DNA of 64,000 nt, from positions 62,001-126,000 of the forward strand of contig CAVXDY010000006.1 of NCBI GenBank assembly GCA_963760715.1, in the 5' to 3' direction. The notes beneath the pieces were generated by a model that saw nothing but the letters and a program-made list of their open reading frames with translations, did no database searches and was not told where the DNA came from. Within the stretch, counting starts at the first letter, position 1, and each line of letters starts with the position of its first letter. A program made the position numbers and the translations under genes. The DNA comes from CAVXDY01 sp963760715. GTDB lineage: Bacteria; Actinomycetota; Thermoleophilia; Miltoncostaeales; Miltoncostaeaceae. This document shows, piece by piece, positions 39,039-48,508 of the stretch.

Positions 39039-39114
39039 GGGGGCAGTCTATGTCAGAGGGGGGTCCGCACACCCGCCTTCCGGGCCGGGGCCGGGGACAC
39101 TACGATCCGGGTCG

Positions 39115-39747
39115 ATGCCCGGCCTGGTCCTCTACGACAACCCGACGTCGTCGAACGCGCTCAAGGTCCGCTTCCTGCTCGCGGAGCTCGGCCTGCCCTA
39201 CGAGCGCCGCACCGTCCCGCTGAGCCGCCCGCGCCCGGCCGAGTACGTCGCGCTGAACCCGGTGGGCGGGGTCCCGGCGCTCGTGGACGACGGTTTCGTC
39301 CTGGCCGAGTCGCAGGCGATCCTGAGGTATCTCGCGGACCGCGAGGGGCGGGACGACCTCTTCCCCGCCGCCCCCCGCGAGCGGGCCCGCGTGGACGAGT
39401 TCCTGGACCGCTTCGCCACCGGCTTCCGGCCGGCCTTCTTCCGCCACGAGCGGCTGGCCCTCGGGTACGCGCCCGGGAAGGGGGGCCGGGACGCGGTGCC
39501 GCGCGACCCCGAGGGCGCCGCCCGCGTCGCGGGCGAGATCCGGCCGACGCTCGAGGTGCTGGACGCCCTCGTGGAGCCCACCGGCGCGGTGCTCGGCCGG
39601 TTCACGATCGCCGACTGCGCCCTGGCGCCGGTGCTGCACCGGGCGACCCAGACCGGCCTGGACCTGACGCCGCTCCCCCGGCTGCACGCCCTGGGAGAGG
39701 CGCTGATGGCCCGGCCGGCGTTCGCGGCGGCGGAGCCCGTGGGGTGA
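39115..39747 (+). CDS. glutathione S-transferase family protein
   Basis: A 210-residue protein with an N-terminal thioredoxin-fold GST domain (LVLYDNPTSSNALKVRFLLA; LNPVGGVPALVDDG; LAESQAILRYLADREG with the conserved ES(Q)AI turn) and an all-helical C-terminal domain ending in IADCALAPVLHRA. Ser in the TSSNA segment is the likely thiol-activating residue. Glutathione is rare in actinobacteria, so the physiological thiol is unclear. Single plus-strand gene between dxs and the HAD gene. ATG at 39115; upstream in-frame sequence is non-coding in character. Confidence 0.9.
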   Translation: MPGLVLYDNPTSSNALKVRFLLAELGLPYERRTVPLSRPRPAEYVALNPVGGVPALVDDGFVLAESQAILRYLADREGRDDLFPAAPRERARVDEFLDRFATGFRPAFFRHERLALGYAPGKGGRDAVPRDPEGAARVAGEIRPTLEVLDALVEPTGAVLGRFTIADCALAPVLHRATQTGLDLTPLPRLHALGEALMARPAFAAAEPVG

Positions 39748-39765
39748 CGCCCGGGCCGGAGTGCG

Positions 39766-40545
39766 CTAGCCCAGCTCGTCCACGAGGTCGGCGATCGAAT
39801 CGACCATGCGGGACGGCCGGTACGGGAACCGCTCGACCGTGCCGGGCGAGGTGACGCCGGTGAACACCAGGATCGTCTCGAGCCCGGCCTCGAGCCCGGC
39901 GACGATGTCGGTGTCCATGCGGTCGCCCACCATCGCGGTGCTCTCCGAGTGGGCGTCGATGGCGTTCAGCGCGGACCGCATCATCAGCGGGTTGGGCTTC
40001 CCGACGTAGTACGGCTCCACGCCGGAGGCCCGGCTGATGAGGGCCGCGACCGAGCCCGTCGCCGGGACGGGGCCGGCGGGGTTCGCCCCGGTGGGGTCGG
40101 GGTTCGTGGCGATGAAGCGGGCGCCGTCCACCACCAGGCGGATGGCCCGGGTGATGCGCTCGAAGCTGTAGCTGCGCGTCTCGCCCAGCACGACGTAGTC
40201 CGGCGAGCGCTCGGTGAGCGTGTACCCGGCGTCGTGCAGCGCCGTGGTCAGGCCGGCCTCACCGATGACGAACGCCGATCCGCCGGGGCGCTGCTTCTGG
40301 AGGAAGTCCGCCGTGGCGAGCGCCGAGGTCCAGACCGCCTCCTCCGGCACGTCGAGCCCGCTGGCGCGGAGCCGGGCCGTCAGGTCCCGGGCGGTGTAGA
40401 TGGAGTTGTTGGTGAGCAGCAGGAACGGGATTCCCAGCTCGCGCAGACGCGCCACGAACCCGGCCGCGCCGGGGATGGCCTGCTCCTCGTGCACGAGCAC
40501 GCCGTCCATGTCCATCAACCACGACGTGATCTTGCCCCGCTTCAT
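39766..40545 (-). CDS. HAD superfamily (IIA, NagD-like) phosphatase
   Basis: A 259-residue HAD hydrolase of the NagD/phosphoglycolate phosphatase-like IIA class. Motif I WLMDMDGVLVHEEQAIPGA has the DxD nucleophile pair, motif II is LLTNNSIYTARDL, the Lys lies in YYVGKPNPLMM, and motif III/IV is AMVGDRMDTDIVAGLEAG. The C2A cap lies between motifs II and III. Substrate unknown (sugar phosphate or nucleotide monophosphate phosphatases are typical). It is the last gene of the long aro-acc run, 18 bases after the preceding hypothetical gene. Confidence 0.93.
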   Translation of the reverse strand: MKRGKITSWLMDMDGVLVHEEQAIPGAAGFVARLRELGIPFLLLTNNSIYTARDLTARLRASGLDVPEEAVWTSALATADFLQKQRPGGSAFVIGEAGLTTALHDAGYTLTERSPDYVVLGETRSYSFERITRAIRLVVDGARFIATNPDPTGANPAGPVPATGSVAALISRASGVEPYYVGKPNPLMMRSALNAIDAHSESTAMVGDRMDTDIVAGLEAGLETILVFTGVTSPGTVERFPYRPSRMVDSIADLVDELG

Positions 40546-40563
40546 CTCGCGGCAGCGTAGTCG

Positions 40564-40962
40564 CTACGCCAGGAGCACGACACGCAGGGCCGAGCCCCCC
40601 GCGCCCTCGGCGGGCACCTCGGCGACCCCGATCAGGAAGGGCAGGTCGTGGCGCATCTGGAGGATGTCGCCCTGCTCCAGGACGCCCCCGGCGAGGACGT
40701 AGGTGCCCAGCTCCTTCAGCAGGCGCACGCCCGCCTCGATGAACGCCGTCGGCAGGTTGACCAGCGACAGCTCGGGGTGCCCGGCGTAGAGGGTCAGGCC
40801 GATCGTCTCGAGCTCGGCGCCGCGGGCCGCCTGGGCCTGGGTGAGCCACGGCCGGCCGGCGAGCTCGGCCATGGGCGGGCGGTCGTCGCCGCTGCCGATG
40901 CCCTGCAGCTCCTCGTGGCCGGCCGCGGCAGGGTCGCTGGGCGGGCGCACCACGACCTGCAC
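40564..40962 (-). CDS. hypothetical protein in the nusB-HAD interval
   Basis: A roughly 132-residue protein that I cannot assign. It contains GAELETIGLTLYAGHPELSL, LPTAFIEAGVRLLKELGTYVL and a final VPAEGAGGSALRVVLLA strand, giving an alpha/beta look with no membrane segment. The GTG at 40962 lacks a ribosome-binding site. In frame 33 bases upstream is a CTG at 40995 preceded by GGAGGG at good spacing and placed just after the stop of the XseB-like gene, so the real start may be this CTG (TLAREDDPLDPRVQVVV). It sits in the acc-nusB run and is probably co-transcribed. Confidence 0.65.
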   Translation of the reverse strand: MQVVVRPPSDPAAAGHEELQGIGSGDDRPPMAELAGRPWLTQAQAARGAELETIGLTLYAGHPELSLVNLPTAFIEAGVRLLKELGTYVLAGGVLEQGDILQMRHDLPFLIGVAEVPAEGAGGSALRVVLLA

Positions 40963-40997
40963 GCGGGGGTCGAGGGGGTCGTCCTCGCGCGCCAGCG

Positions 40998-41195
40998 TCA
41001 GCCCTCCCGCGGAGCGGAGCGCAGCGCCCGGGGAAGCCGCTCCCCGATCTCGGCCGACAGGGCGCCCGCCTCCTCGGCCAGGGCGCTCAGCTCCTGCGGC
41101 GCCAGACCGGGATCCGCCAGGAGGCCGGCCAGCTCCCGCAGCCGGGCCGCCGCGCCCTCGAGCCAGTCGCGGTCGGCCTGGCCCGGGTCGGTCAC
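40998..41195 (-). CDS. small XseB-like helical protein (tentative)
   Basis: A 65-residue helical protein from a GTG at 41195 that overlaps the nusB stop as GTGA. Its pattern (DWLEGAAARLRELAGLL, DPGLAPQELSALAEEAGAL, SAEIGERLPRALRSA) resembles the exonuclease VII small subunit consensus of a charged helix, a short L-rich turn and an EEG/EEAG helix. Gene order also fits, since xseB lies between nusB and dxs in Bacillus. However xseA is absent from the window, so the call is tentative; an unrelated short helical protein is the alternative. Confidence 0.5.
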   Translation of the reverse strand: MTDPGQADRDWLEGAAARLRELAGLLADPGLAPQELSALAEEAGALSAEIGERLPRALRSAPREG

Positions 41196-41610
41196 GGCGT
41201 CACCCCCGCCTGCTCGGCGGCGATCCGCCCCAGGATGCCGTTGACCAGGGCCGGCGCCGCGGGCTGGCAGTAGCGCTTGGCCAGCTCCACGGCCTCGTCG
41301 ATCGAGACGGCCGCGGGGATCTCCGGCCAGTCCAGGAGCTCGTGGATCGCCACGCGCAGGATGTTGCGCTCGAGGGGCGCCAAGCGCTCGGCGGTCCAGC
41401 CCTCGGCGGCCTCGGTGATCATCCCGTCGAGGGTAGCGGTGTCGGACGCCACCCCCTCCACGAGCGCCCGGGTGAAGGGGTCGACCGAGGCGCCCTCGCG
41501 CTCGGCGTTGACCTCCAGCTCCTCCGTTCCGAGCCCGGTCACGTCGTGCTGGTAGAGCAGGATGACGGCCTCCCGCCGCGCCGCCCGCCGGCCCCCCTCG
41601 CGCTCGGCGC

Positions 41611-41614
<4 letters not shown>
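41192..41614 (-). CDS. nusB: transcription antitermination protein NusB
   Basis: Binds boxA RNA with NusE (S10) in rRNA antitermination complexes. The 140-residue all-helical product has ARREAVILLYQHDVTG at the start, ERLAPLERNILRVAIHELLD near the middle and the signature IPAAVSIDEAVELAKRYCQP ending VNGILGRIA. Length is normal. GTG at 41614 overlaps the accC stop (GTGA), and the stop overlaps the XseB-like start, giving an unbroken coupled chain. accC-nusB linkage also occurs in Bacillus. Confidence 0.94.
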
Positions 41615-42975
<1,361 letters not shown>

Positions 42976-42985
42976 GGCGCCGGTG

Positions 42986-44758
42986 TCAGGTCGACGGGTC
43001 GATCAGGAAGAGGAGCTGGCCGTACTCGGCGGCCCCCGCGTCCTCGAGGCAGATGGTCCGGACGACGCCGTCGTGCTCGGCCAGGATCTCGTTGAAGAGC
43101 TTCATCGCCTCGATCAGGCACAGCGTGTCGCCCACGGCGACGCGCTGCCCCTCCTCCACGAACACCGGCTGGTCCGGGGAGGGGCGGCGGTAGAACGTGC
43201 CCACCATCGGGCTGATCACCTTGATCAGCCCGTCGTCGTCCTCGGCGGCGGCCGGGGTGCCCCCCGAGGCGCCGGGCGAGGCCTCGGCGGCCACGGGGGA
43301 CGCCCGGCGCACGGTGACGCGGGCCCCGGAGATCTCGACGCTGACCTCGGCCTCGTTCGAGGCCTCCACCACGTCGACCAGCGTGTCCAGGAGGTCGCGG
43401 TCGATGGCGGGCTGGCCGGGACGGCTGGCCGCCTCGACTCCGAGCGACCGCCGCCGGGCCACCACCTGCTCGGTGGTCTCGGCGAACATGGCCCACAGCA
43501 CGAGGTCCTCCTCGGAGAGCCCGGGCGGGGCCTCCTCGGCCACGGCCGTCAGGTCGCGCAGCGGCGGCGGGCCCGGGTCGGCGGCCCGGCAGGCCTCGAG
43601 CACGTCGTCGGCCACCGGACCGCGCAGGCGCCCGGCGCGTCCCAGGACGAGCTGCACCAGCTCCGGCTCCATCTCCCCCCAGCGGCGGCCGTCGATGACG
43701 TGGCGGGCGGCCTGGGCCAGGATCGCGGCACCCAGCGGGTAGGCCAGGGTGGCGCCGCCCACGTCGCGCGCCACGGCGGCCGACTCGGTGGCCACCGCCA
43801 CCAGGCTGCGGGAGAGGCCCAGGCGGCCGAGGCGCGAGATGAGCCCGGCCTCGAGCGCCGGCGGAACGGCCACCGCGGGCCCGAACACGGCGGCCGCGGC
43901 CTGGCGCAGGCGGTCGGCCGGGAGCATGGGCCCCACCACGCGCGCCGCCCGGTCCAGGGCAGCGGCGTTGCACTCGAAGGCCCGGGGGCCGCCGACCAGG
44001 GCCGCCCGGAGCGTCTCCGCCGAGGGGCGGGCCGAGACCAGGGCCACCGGGCCCGCCGAGGCCTGCACGGCGGAGGCGCCCCCCACCACGGCGGCCGTGG
44101 CCGACAGCGGCGCGAGGCCCCCGGGCGCCTGCACCTGCACCTCCACGGGCAGGCCCGTCGCGGCGCCCACCTGCTGCACGAGCGACCCCAGGGCGGCCGG
44201 CGCCAGGTGCCCGGCGCCGTCGGAGACGCAGATCGCGGTGGCCCCGGGGAGGGCGCCGAGCTCCCGCGCCTCCTGCAGCCACCGCGGGTCGCCGGCGGGC
44301 GGGGAGGGCCCCACGATGAGGGTGGGGACGAAGTCGGCCGCCGCCTCCTCGCAGGCCCGCGCGACGGGCTCCAGGCTGGCCGGGTCGTTCAGGGGGTCGG
44401 TCGCGCGCACGCGGGAGGCCCCGCTCTCCACCGCGCACAGCACGAAGCGGCGCACCACGTCCGCGCCCAGGGGGCGGTCGCCCCACAGGTTGCGGGCGCC
44501 GATGACCACGCCCACCGGCGTCGTGCCGGTCTCGCGCAGGACGGCGCGGAGCCGGTCCCAGGGGCTCTCCGAGCGGGCCTCGAGGGCCGCCCGCGCGCAG
44601 CGCGCGTCCAGGGCCTCCAGCACACGGGCCCCCACCTCGGCCAGCGCCGCCGCCGCCGCGGCCAGGTCGTCGGTCCCCACGGCCGTGCCCCAGGGGAACG
44701 GGGCGAGGTCGCGCAGGGTCGCATCGACGTAGCCGACGGCCTCGGTTGGGGGCGTCAC
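42986..44758 (-). CDS. AccB-type biotin carboxyl carrier domain fused to a degenerate pyruvate-carboxylase-like carboxyltransferase
   Basis: A 590-residue fusion. The C-terminal part (about 455-590) is a full AccB: N-terminal helix-strand AIDRDLLDTLVDVVEASNEA ... VSVEISGARVTVRR, a Pro/Ala linker, and the biotinyl domain ISPMVGTFYRRPSPDQPVF with biotin Lys in IEAMKLFNEI. Residues about 10-440 follow the oxaloacetate decarboxylase alpha/pyruvate carboxylase CT layout (VDATLRDL, SPWDRLRAVL, DPLNDPASLEPV, then the post-CT domain YPLGAAILAQAARHVIDGRR). The carbamylated Lys of KDMAG is Ser (VSDGAG) and the metal HxH is QxQ (VQVQAPGG), so this half is probably not catalytic. Precedes accC by 10 bases. 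Confidence 0.85.
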   Translation of the reverse strand: MTPPTEAVGYVDATLRDLAPFPWGTAVGTDDLAAAAAALAEVGARVLEALDARCARAALEARSESPWDRLRAVLRETGTTPVGVVIGARNLWGDRPLGADVVRRFVLCAVESGASRVRATDPLNDPASLEPVARACEEAAADFVPTLIVGPSPPAGDPRWLQEARELGALPGATAICVSDGAGHLAPAALGSLVQQVGAATGLPVEVQVQAPGGLAPLSATAAVVGGASAVQASAGPVALVSARPSAETLRAALVGGPRAFECNAAALDRAARVVGPMLPADRLRQAAAAVFGPAVAVPPALEAGLISRLGRLGLSRSLVAVATESAAVARDVGGATLAYPLGAAILAQAARHVIDGRRWGEMEPELVQLVLGRAGRLRGPVADDVLEACRAADPGPPPLRDLTAVAEEAPPGLSEEDLVLWAMFAETTEQVVARRRSLGVEAASRPGQPAIDRDLLDTLVDVVEASNEAEVSVEISGARVTVRRASPVAAEASPGASGGTPAAAEDDDGLIKVISPMVGTFYRRPSPDQPVFVEEGQRVAVGDTLCLIEAMKLFNEILAEHDGVVRTICLEDAGAAEYGQLLFLIDPST

Positions 44759-44801
44759 TGATCTCCCTTCGCTGGTCCGGGTGCCAGGCTACCGGCGCGC
44801 G

Positions 44802-45356
44802 TCACGCTCGGGCGGAGTACTCGCGGGAGCGGGTGTCGATGCGCAGCCGGTCGCCCTCGTTCACGAACAGGGGCACGTTGACCGTCGCGCCGGTCTCGAG
44901 CTGGGCGGGCTTGGTCACGTTGGAGACCGTGTCGCCCTTCACCCCGGGGTCGGTCCGCGTCACGGCGAGCTCCACGAAGGTGGGGAGCTCGACGCGCAGC
45001 GGGCTGTCGCGCACGAAGAGCACCTGCACGTCCGTGTTCGGCGCGAGCAGGTCGTCGTTCTCGACCGCGGAGGCCGGCACGGAGAGCTGCTCGTAGGTCG
45101 AGTTGTCCATGAGGTGCAGCTCGTCCCCGTCGCGGTAGAGGAACTGCATGGTGCGGCTCTCGGTGGTCACCCGCTCGACCTTCTCGCCCGCGCGGAAGGT
45201 CTTCTCCACCACCGCGCCGCTCGTGAGGCTCTTGAGCTTGGTGCGCACGAAGGCGCCGCCCTTGCCCGGCTTGACGTGCTGGAACTGCACGACGCTGACG
45301 AGCTCTCCGTCGATGTCGAGCACGTAGCCGTTCTTCAGGTCGTTGGTCGTGATCAC
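44802..45356 (-). CDS. efp: elongation factor P
   Basis: Relieves ribosome stalling at polyproline stretches by binding near the E site. The 184-residue three-beta-barrel product starts ITTNDLKNGYVLDIDGELVS and has the modifiable loop HVKPGKGGAFVRTKLK with Lys at the tip (about residue 33). The OB domains DNSTYEQLSV and RTDPGVKGDTVSNVTKPAQL and the end LRIDTRSREY are typical. ATG at 45356; 10 bases after the peptidase stop. The efp-acc gene order matches that of Bacillus. Confidence 0.97.
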   Translation of the reverse strand: MITTNDLKNGYVLDIDGELVSVVQFQHVKPGKGGAFVRTKLKSLTSGAVVEKTFRAGEKVERVTTESRTMQFLYRDGDELHLMDNSTYEQLSVPASAVENDDLLAPNTDVQVLFVRDSPLRVELPTFVELAVTRTDPGVKGDTVSNVTKPAQLETGATVNVPLFVNEGDRLRIDTRSREYSARA

Positions 45357-45366
45357 CCCTGCCCCC

Positions 45367-46461
45367 TCACTCGACGATCCTCAGGTCCTTCGGCGACGTG
45401 GAGAGCACATCGCAGCCGTCCTCCGAGAGCACGACCAGGTCCTCGATGCGGACGCCGGCCTCGCCCTCCAGGTAGATCCCGGGCTCGATGGTGACGGCCA
45501 TGCCGGCGCCCAGCATCTCGGTGCCCTCCGGGCGCACGCCGGGACGCTCGTGGACGCGCAGCCCCACGCCGTGACCGAGACCGTGGCCGAAGTGCTCACC
45601 GTAGCCCGCCTCGGCGATGCGCGTCCGCGCCACGGCGTCGAGCTCGGCCGCCGTCATCCCGCCGCGGGCGGCCGCGACCGCCGCCTCCTGGGCGTCGAGG
45701 CAGACGCGGTAGATCTCCTCGACACGGGCGGGCAGCGGGCCGGTTGCGACGGTGCGGGTCATGTCGGAGCAGTAGCCCTCGACGACGGCGCCCAGGTCGA
45801 TGATGACCAGCGTGTCCCGAGGGATCGGGTCGGGCCCGGGAACCCCGTGCGGCCGCGCGCCGTTGGGCCCGGCGCCCACGATCGTGGGGAAGCTGGGCTC
45901 CTCGGCGCCCTCCTCGAGCATGGCCCCGTGGAGCGCGAAGGCGACGTCGCGCTCGCTGCGCCCCACGATGCCCCCCCGGAGGACGCGCTCGAGCGCCCGG
46001 TCGACCACGGCGGCGGCGCGGCGCATCGCCTCGATCTCCCCGGGCTCCTTCACGATCCGCAGGTCCTCCACGATCCCGCGGGTGGGCTCGATCGCGATCC
46101 CGTCCATCCGCTCCAGCAGCCGCTCGTGGCGGGCGAGGGTGAGGTTCTCCGCCTCGACGCCGATCCGCCCGCCGTCCGCCGCGTGCGGCGCGCGCGCGGC
46201 GACGTCGGCCAGCAGGTCGCGCGAGCCCACCACGACCTCGACGCCGCTCACCTGCTCGCGGGCGCTGACGGCGTAGCGGGAGTCGGTCAGCAGCACGCCC
46301 CCCTCCCGTCCGAGGACGGCGATGCCGTTGCTGCCGACGTAGCCCGTCAGATAGCGCACGTTGGCGAGGTCGGTGACGATCAGGGCGCCCAGGCCGCGCT
46401 CCTCGAGCGCGGCGAGCAGCCGGCCGCGTCGCGCGACCTCGGGGCCCGCGGCGGCGCTCAT
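45367..46461 (-). CDS. pepP: Xaa-Pro aminopeptidase (M24B) family protein
   Basis: A 364-residue metallopeptidase of the aminopeptidase P/prolidase family. The N-terminal creatinase-like domain begins RRGRLLAALEERGLGALIVT. The pita-bread domain supplies the five metal ligands: IIDLGAVVEGYCSDMTRTVA (two Asp), HGLGHGVGLRVHERP (His), TIEPGIYLEGEAGVRIED (Glu, Glu). PepP versus PepQ cannot be settled from sequence alone. ATG at 46461 overlaps the aroQ stop (ATGA) and the stop is 10 bases before efp, as in the aroQ-pepP-efp order of Bacillus. Confidence 0.9.
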   Translation of the reverse strand: MSAAAGPEVARRGRLLAALEERGLGALIVTDLANVRYLTGYVGSNGIAVLGREGGVLLTDSRYAVSAREQVSGVEVVVGSRDLLADVAARAPHAADGGRIGVEAENLTLARHERLLERMDGIAIEPTRGIVEDLRIVKEPGEIEAMRRAAAVVDRALERVLRGGIVGRSERDVAFALHGAMLEEGAEEPSFPTIVGAGPNGARPHGVPGPDPIPRDTLVIIDLGAVVEGYCSDMTRTVATGPLPARVEEIYRVCLDAQEAAVAAARGGMTAAELDAVARTRIAEAGYGEHFGHGLGHGVGLRVHERPGVRPEGTEMLGAGMAVTIEPGIYLEGEAGVRIEDLVVLSEDGCDVLSTSPKDLRIVE

Positions 46462-46904
46462 CGCAGGATCTCCGCGAGCCGGTCGAGGGCCTCGCGGTAG
46501 CCCTCGGGGCCCTTCCCCCAGATCGCCGCCGCCGCGATGTCGCGCACCACCGACTGGCGCCGATGGGGCTCGCGGGCCTCGATGTCGGAGAGGTGGACCT
46601 CGACGAACGGCGCCTCCAGCAATTCGAGCGCGTCGCGGATCGACCACTGGTAGTGGGTCCACGCGCCGGGGTTCACGACGGCCCCGTCCACCAGGCCGGC
46701 CAGGCCGTGCACGTGCTCCAGGAACGCCCCCTCGTGGTTGGTCTGGAACGCCGCCACGGCCATGCCCCGCTCCCTCCCCCACTCGCGCACCCGCTGCTCC
46801 AGCTCGCCCAGGGTCAGGGTGCCGTAGTGCTCGGAGGGGCGACGCCCCAGCATGTTGAGGTTGGGCCCGTGGAGCAGGGCGATGCGCGCCGGGACCGCGG
46901 TCAT
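46458..46904 (-). CDS. aroQ: type II 3-dehydroquinate dehydratase
   Basis: Third shikimate-pathway step. The 148-residue product has LLHGPNLNMLGRRPSEHYGT with catalytic Arg and Tyr, FQTNHEGAFLEHVH, VVNPGAWTHYQWSIRDALEL and EVHLSDIEAREPHRRQSVV. Compared with the family consensus several second-shell residues differ: Ala-Trp-Thr-His-Tyr for Ala-Tyr-Thr-His-Thr, SDIEARE for SNIxARE, and FQTNHEG for xQSNHEG. The catalytic Tyr and the His residues remain, so it should be active. ATG at 46904 overlaps the aroB stop (ATGA). Confidence 0.92.
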   Translation of the reverse strand: MTAVPARIALLHGPNLNMLGRRPSEHYGTLTLGELEQRVREWGRERGMAVAAFQTNHEGAFLEHVHGLAGLVDGAVVNPGAWTHYQWSIRDALELLEAPFVEVHLSDIEAREPHRRQSVVRDIAAAAIWGKGPEGYREALDRLAEILR

Positions 46905-47995
46905 CCGCGCAGCTCCTCGACCGCGGCCGCGATCGCGTCCCAGGGCGGGCTCATCCGCAGGCGCACGTCCCCGGGCGCTCCGATCATGACCATGTTGAGG
47001 GCGTCCGCCTCGGACTTCTTGTCCCGTCCCATCGCCTCCAGGATGGCCGAGGTGGACACGTCGGGCTCGAGGCGCGTGGGCAGGTCGTGCCGCGCGAGGA
47101 TCTCCGCCACGCGGGGTCTCCAGGACGGAGCGAGGCCGGCCGCGCCCTCCGACAGCCGCAGCGCCGCGAGGAGGCCGAGCGAGATGGCCTCGCCGTGGCG
47201 GTAGCGGTAGCCCGCGGCGGCCTCGATGCCGTGCCCGACGGTGTGCCCGAGGTTGAGGGAGGCCCGCTCCCCCAGGTCCCGCTCGTCGGCCGCCACCACG
47301 ACCAGCTTGTGGTCGATGCAGCGGCGGATGAGGTCCACCAGCTCGGCGTGCGGGCCGGGCAGCGCGGGCCACGCGTCGACCCGCTCGAACAGCTCCGGGC
47401 CCTCGAGCAGCCCGTACTTGACGATCTCGGCGAAGCCGCAGGCCAGCTCGCGCGGCGACAGCGTGGCCAGCGCGTCGGTGTCCATCACCACGAGCGCGGG
47501 CTGCCAGATCGCGCCGACGTAGTTCTTGCCCTCGGGCAGGTCCACGCCCGTCTTTCCGCCGATGGCCGAGTCGACCATCGCCAGGAGCGTCGTGGGCACC
47601 TGGATCAGACGGACGCCGCGCTGGTACGACGCCGCGACGAAGCCCACCAGGTCCCCCACCACGCCCCCGCCCAGGGCGGCCACGGCGTCGCCGCGCCGGA
47701 GCCCGGCCTCGGCCGCCAGACGCGTGAGGCGCTCCACCTGGGCCAGGCTCTTGGAGCCCTCGCCGGGCGGGACGGTCGCGCTGATGACGCGGAAGCCGCC
47801 CTCCTGCAGCGCCGCGCGCGCCCGCCGCGCGAGCCCCGCGATGTTGCCGTCGCTCACGAGCATCACGCTCGACCCGGCGGCCCGCTCGGCCCAGAGCTCG
47901 CCCAGGCGGTCGAGGACCCCCGAGCCGAGATGGATCGGGAAGCGGGCCTCGCCGATCTCGGCCCAGCGGGTGGGAGCGGGGGCCGGAGCCCTCAC
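46901..47995 (-). CDS. aroB: 3-dehydroquinate synthase
   Basis: Converts DAHP to 3-dehydroquinate with NAD and zinc. The 364-residue product shows the NAD-binding VPPGEGSKSLAQVERL, DAVAALGGGVVGDLVGFVA, the substrate motif RGVRLIQVPTTLLAMVDSAI followed by GGKTGVDLPEGKN, and the zinc ligands in FAEIVKYGLL, NLGHTVGHGIEA and RYRHGEAISLG. Length is normal. GTG at 47995 overlaps the aroK stop as GTGA and the stop overlaps aroQ, so aroK, aroB and aroQ should be translated together. Confidence 0.96.
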   Translation of the reverse strand: MRAPAPAPTRWAEIGEARFPIHLGSGVLDRLGELWAERAAGSSVMLVSDGNIAGLARRARAALQEGGFRVISATVPPGEGSKSLAQVERLTRLAAEAGLRRGDAVAALGGGVVGDLVGFVAASYQRGVRLIQVPTTLLAMVDSAIGGKTGVDLPEGKNYVGAIWQPALVVMDTDALATLSPRELACGFAEIVKYGLLEGPELFERVDAWPALPGPHAELVDLIRRCIDHKLVVVAADERDLGERASLNLGHTVGHGIEAAAGYRYRHGEAISLGLLAALRLSEGAAGLAPSWRPRVAEILARHDLPTRLEPDVSTSAILEAMGRDKKSEADALNMVMIGAPGDVRLRMSPPWDAIAAAVEELRG

Positions 47996-48507
47996 CGGGT
48001 GGCCTCCGCCGCGCCGCGCTGCGCCCAGGCCGCGACCCGGGCGGCCACCTCGTCGGCGGGCCCGTCGGCGTCGACCTCCAGGTTGGCCACCTCGCGGTAG
48101 GCCTCCTCGCGGGCCGCCGCCCGCCGCCCGAAGCGGTCGCGGTCGTCGGCCAGGGGCCGGTCGGAGTCCTTCACCCGCGCCCAGGCCACGTCGACGCTCG
48201 CCCGCAGCCACACCACGTCGGCCGTGCGGCCCACCAGCGAGCGCGTCCGCGCGCTCTCGAGGGCGCCGCCGCCCAGCGCCATCACCCCCGGCTCGCCGGC
48301 GAGGAGCTCGCGGATGGCCGTCTCCTCGTGGCGCCGGAACCACAGCTCGCCGCGCCGGGAGAAGATCTCGGCGATCGGCATGCCCGCCCGCTGCGCCAGC
48401 TCGGCGTCCACGTCCACGAACGGGCGCCGCAGACGGGTGGCCACCCGCCGCCCGACGGTGGACTTCCCCGCGCCCATGAAGCCGGTCAACAGCAGCCAGC
48501 GCGCCAC
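47992..48507 (-). CDS. aroK: shikimate kinase
   Basis: Phosphorylates shikimate at O3. The 171-residue P-loop kinase has Walker A LLLTGFMGAGKSTVGRRVA (residues about 9-17), PFVDVDAELAQRAG (shikimate-binding Asp), ELWFRRHEETAIREL (Arg), VMALGGGAL (Gly triplet) and RPLADDRDRF in the lid. Size is normal. GTG at 48507 begins one base after the aroC stop. It is followed by coupled aroB. Confidence 0.95.
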   Translation of the reverse strand: MARWLLLTGFMGAGKSTVGRRVATRLRRPFVDVDAELAQRAGMPIAEIFSRRGELWFRRHEETAIRELLAGEPGVMALGGGALESARTRSLVGRTADVVWLRASVDVAWARVKDSDRPLADDRDRFGRRAAAREEAYREVANLEVDADGPADEVAARVAAWAQRGAAEATR

Positions 48508-48508
48508 G

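Noticed and set aside
36640..39854. Very long frames on both strands (810 and 1046 codons) across tlyA, dxs and the GST gene
   Set aside because: They overlap fully conserved genes in other frames and have shadow composition.
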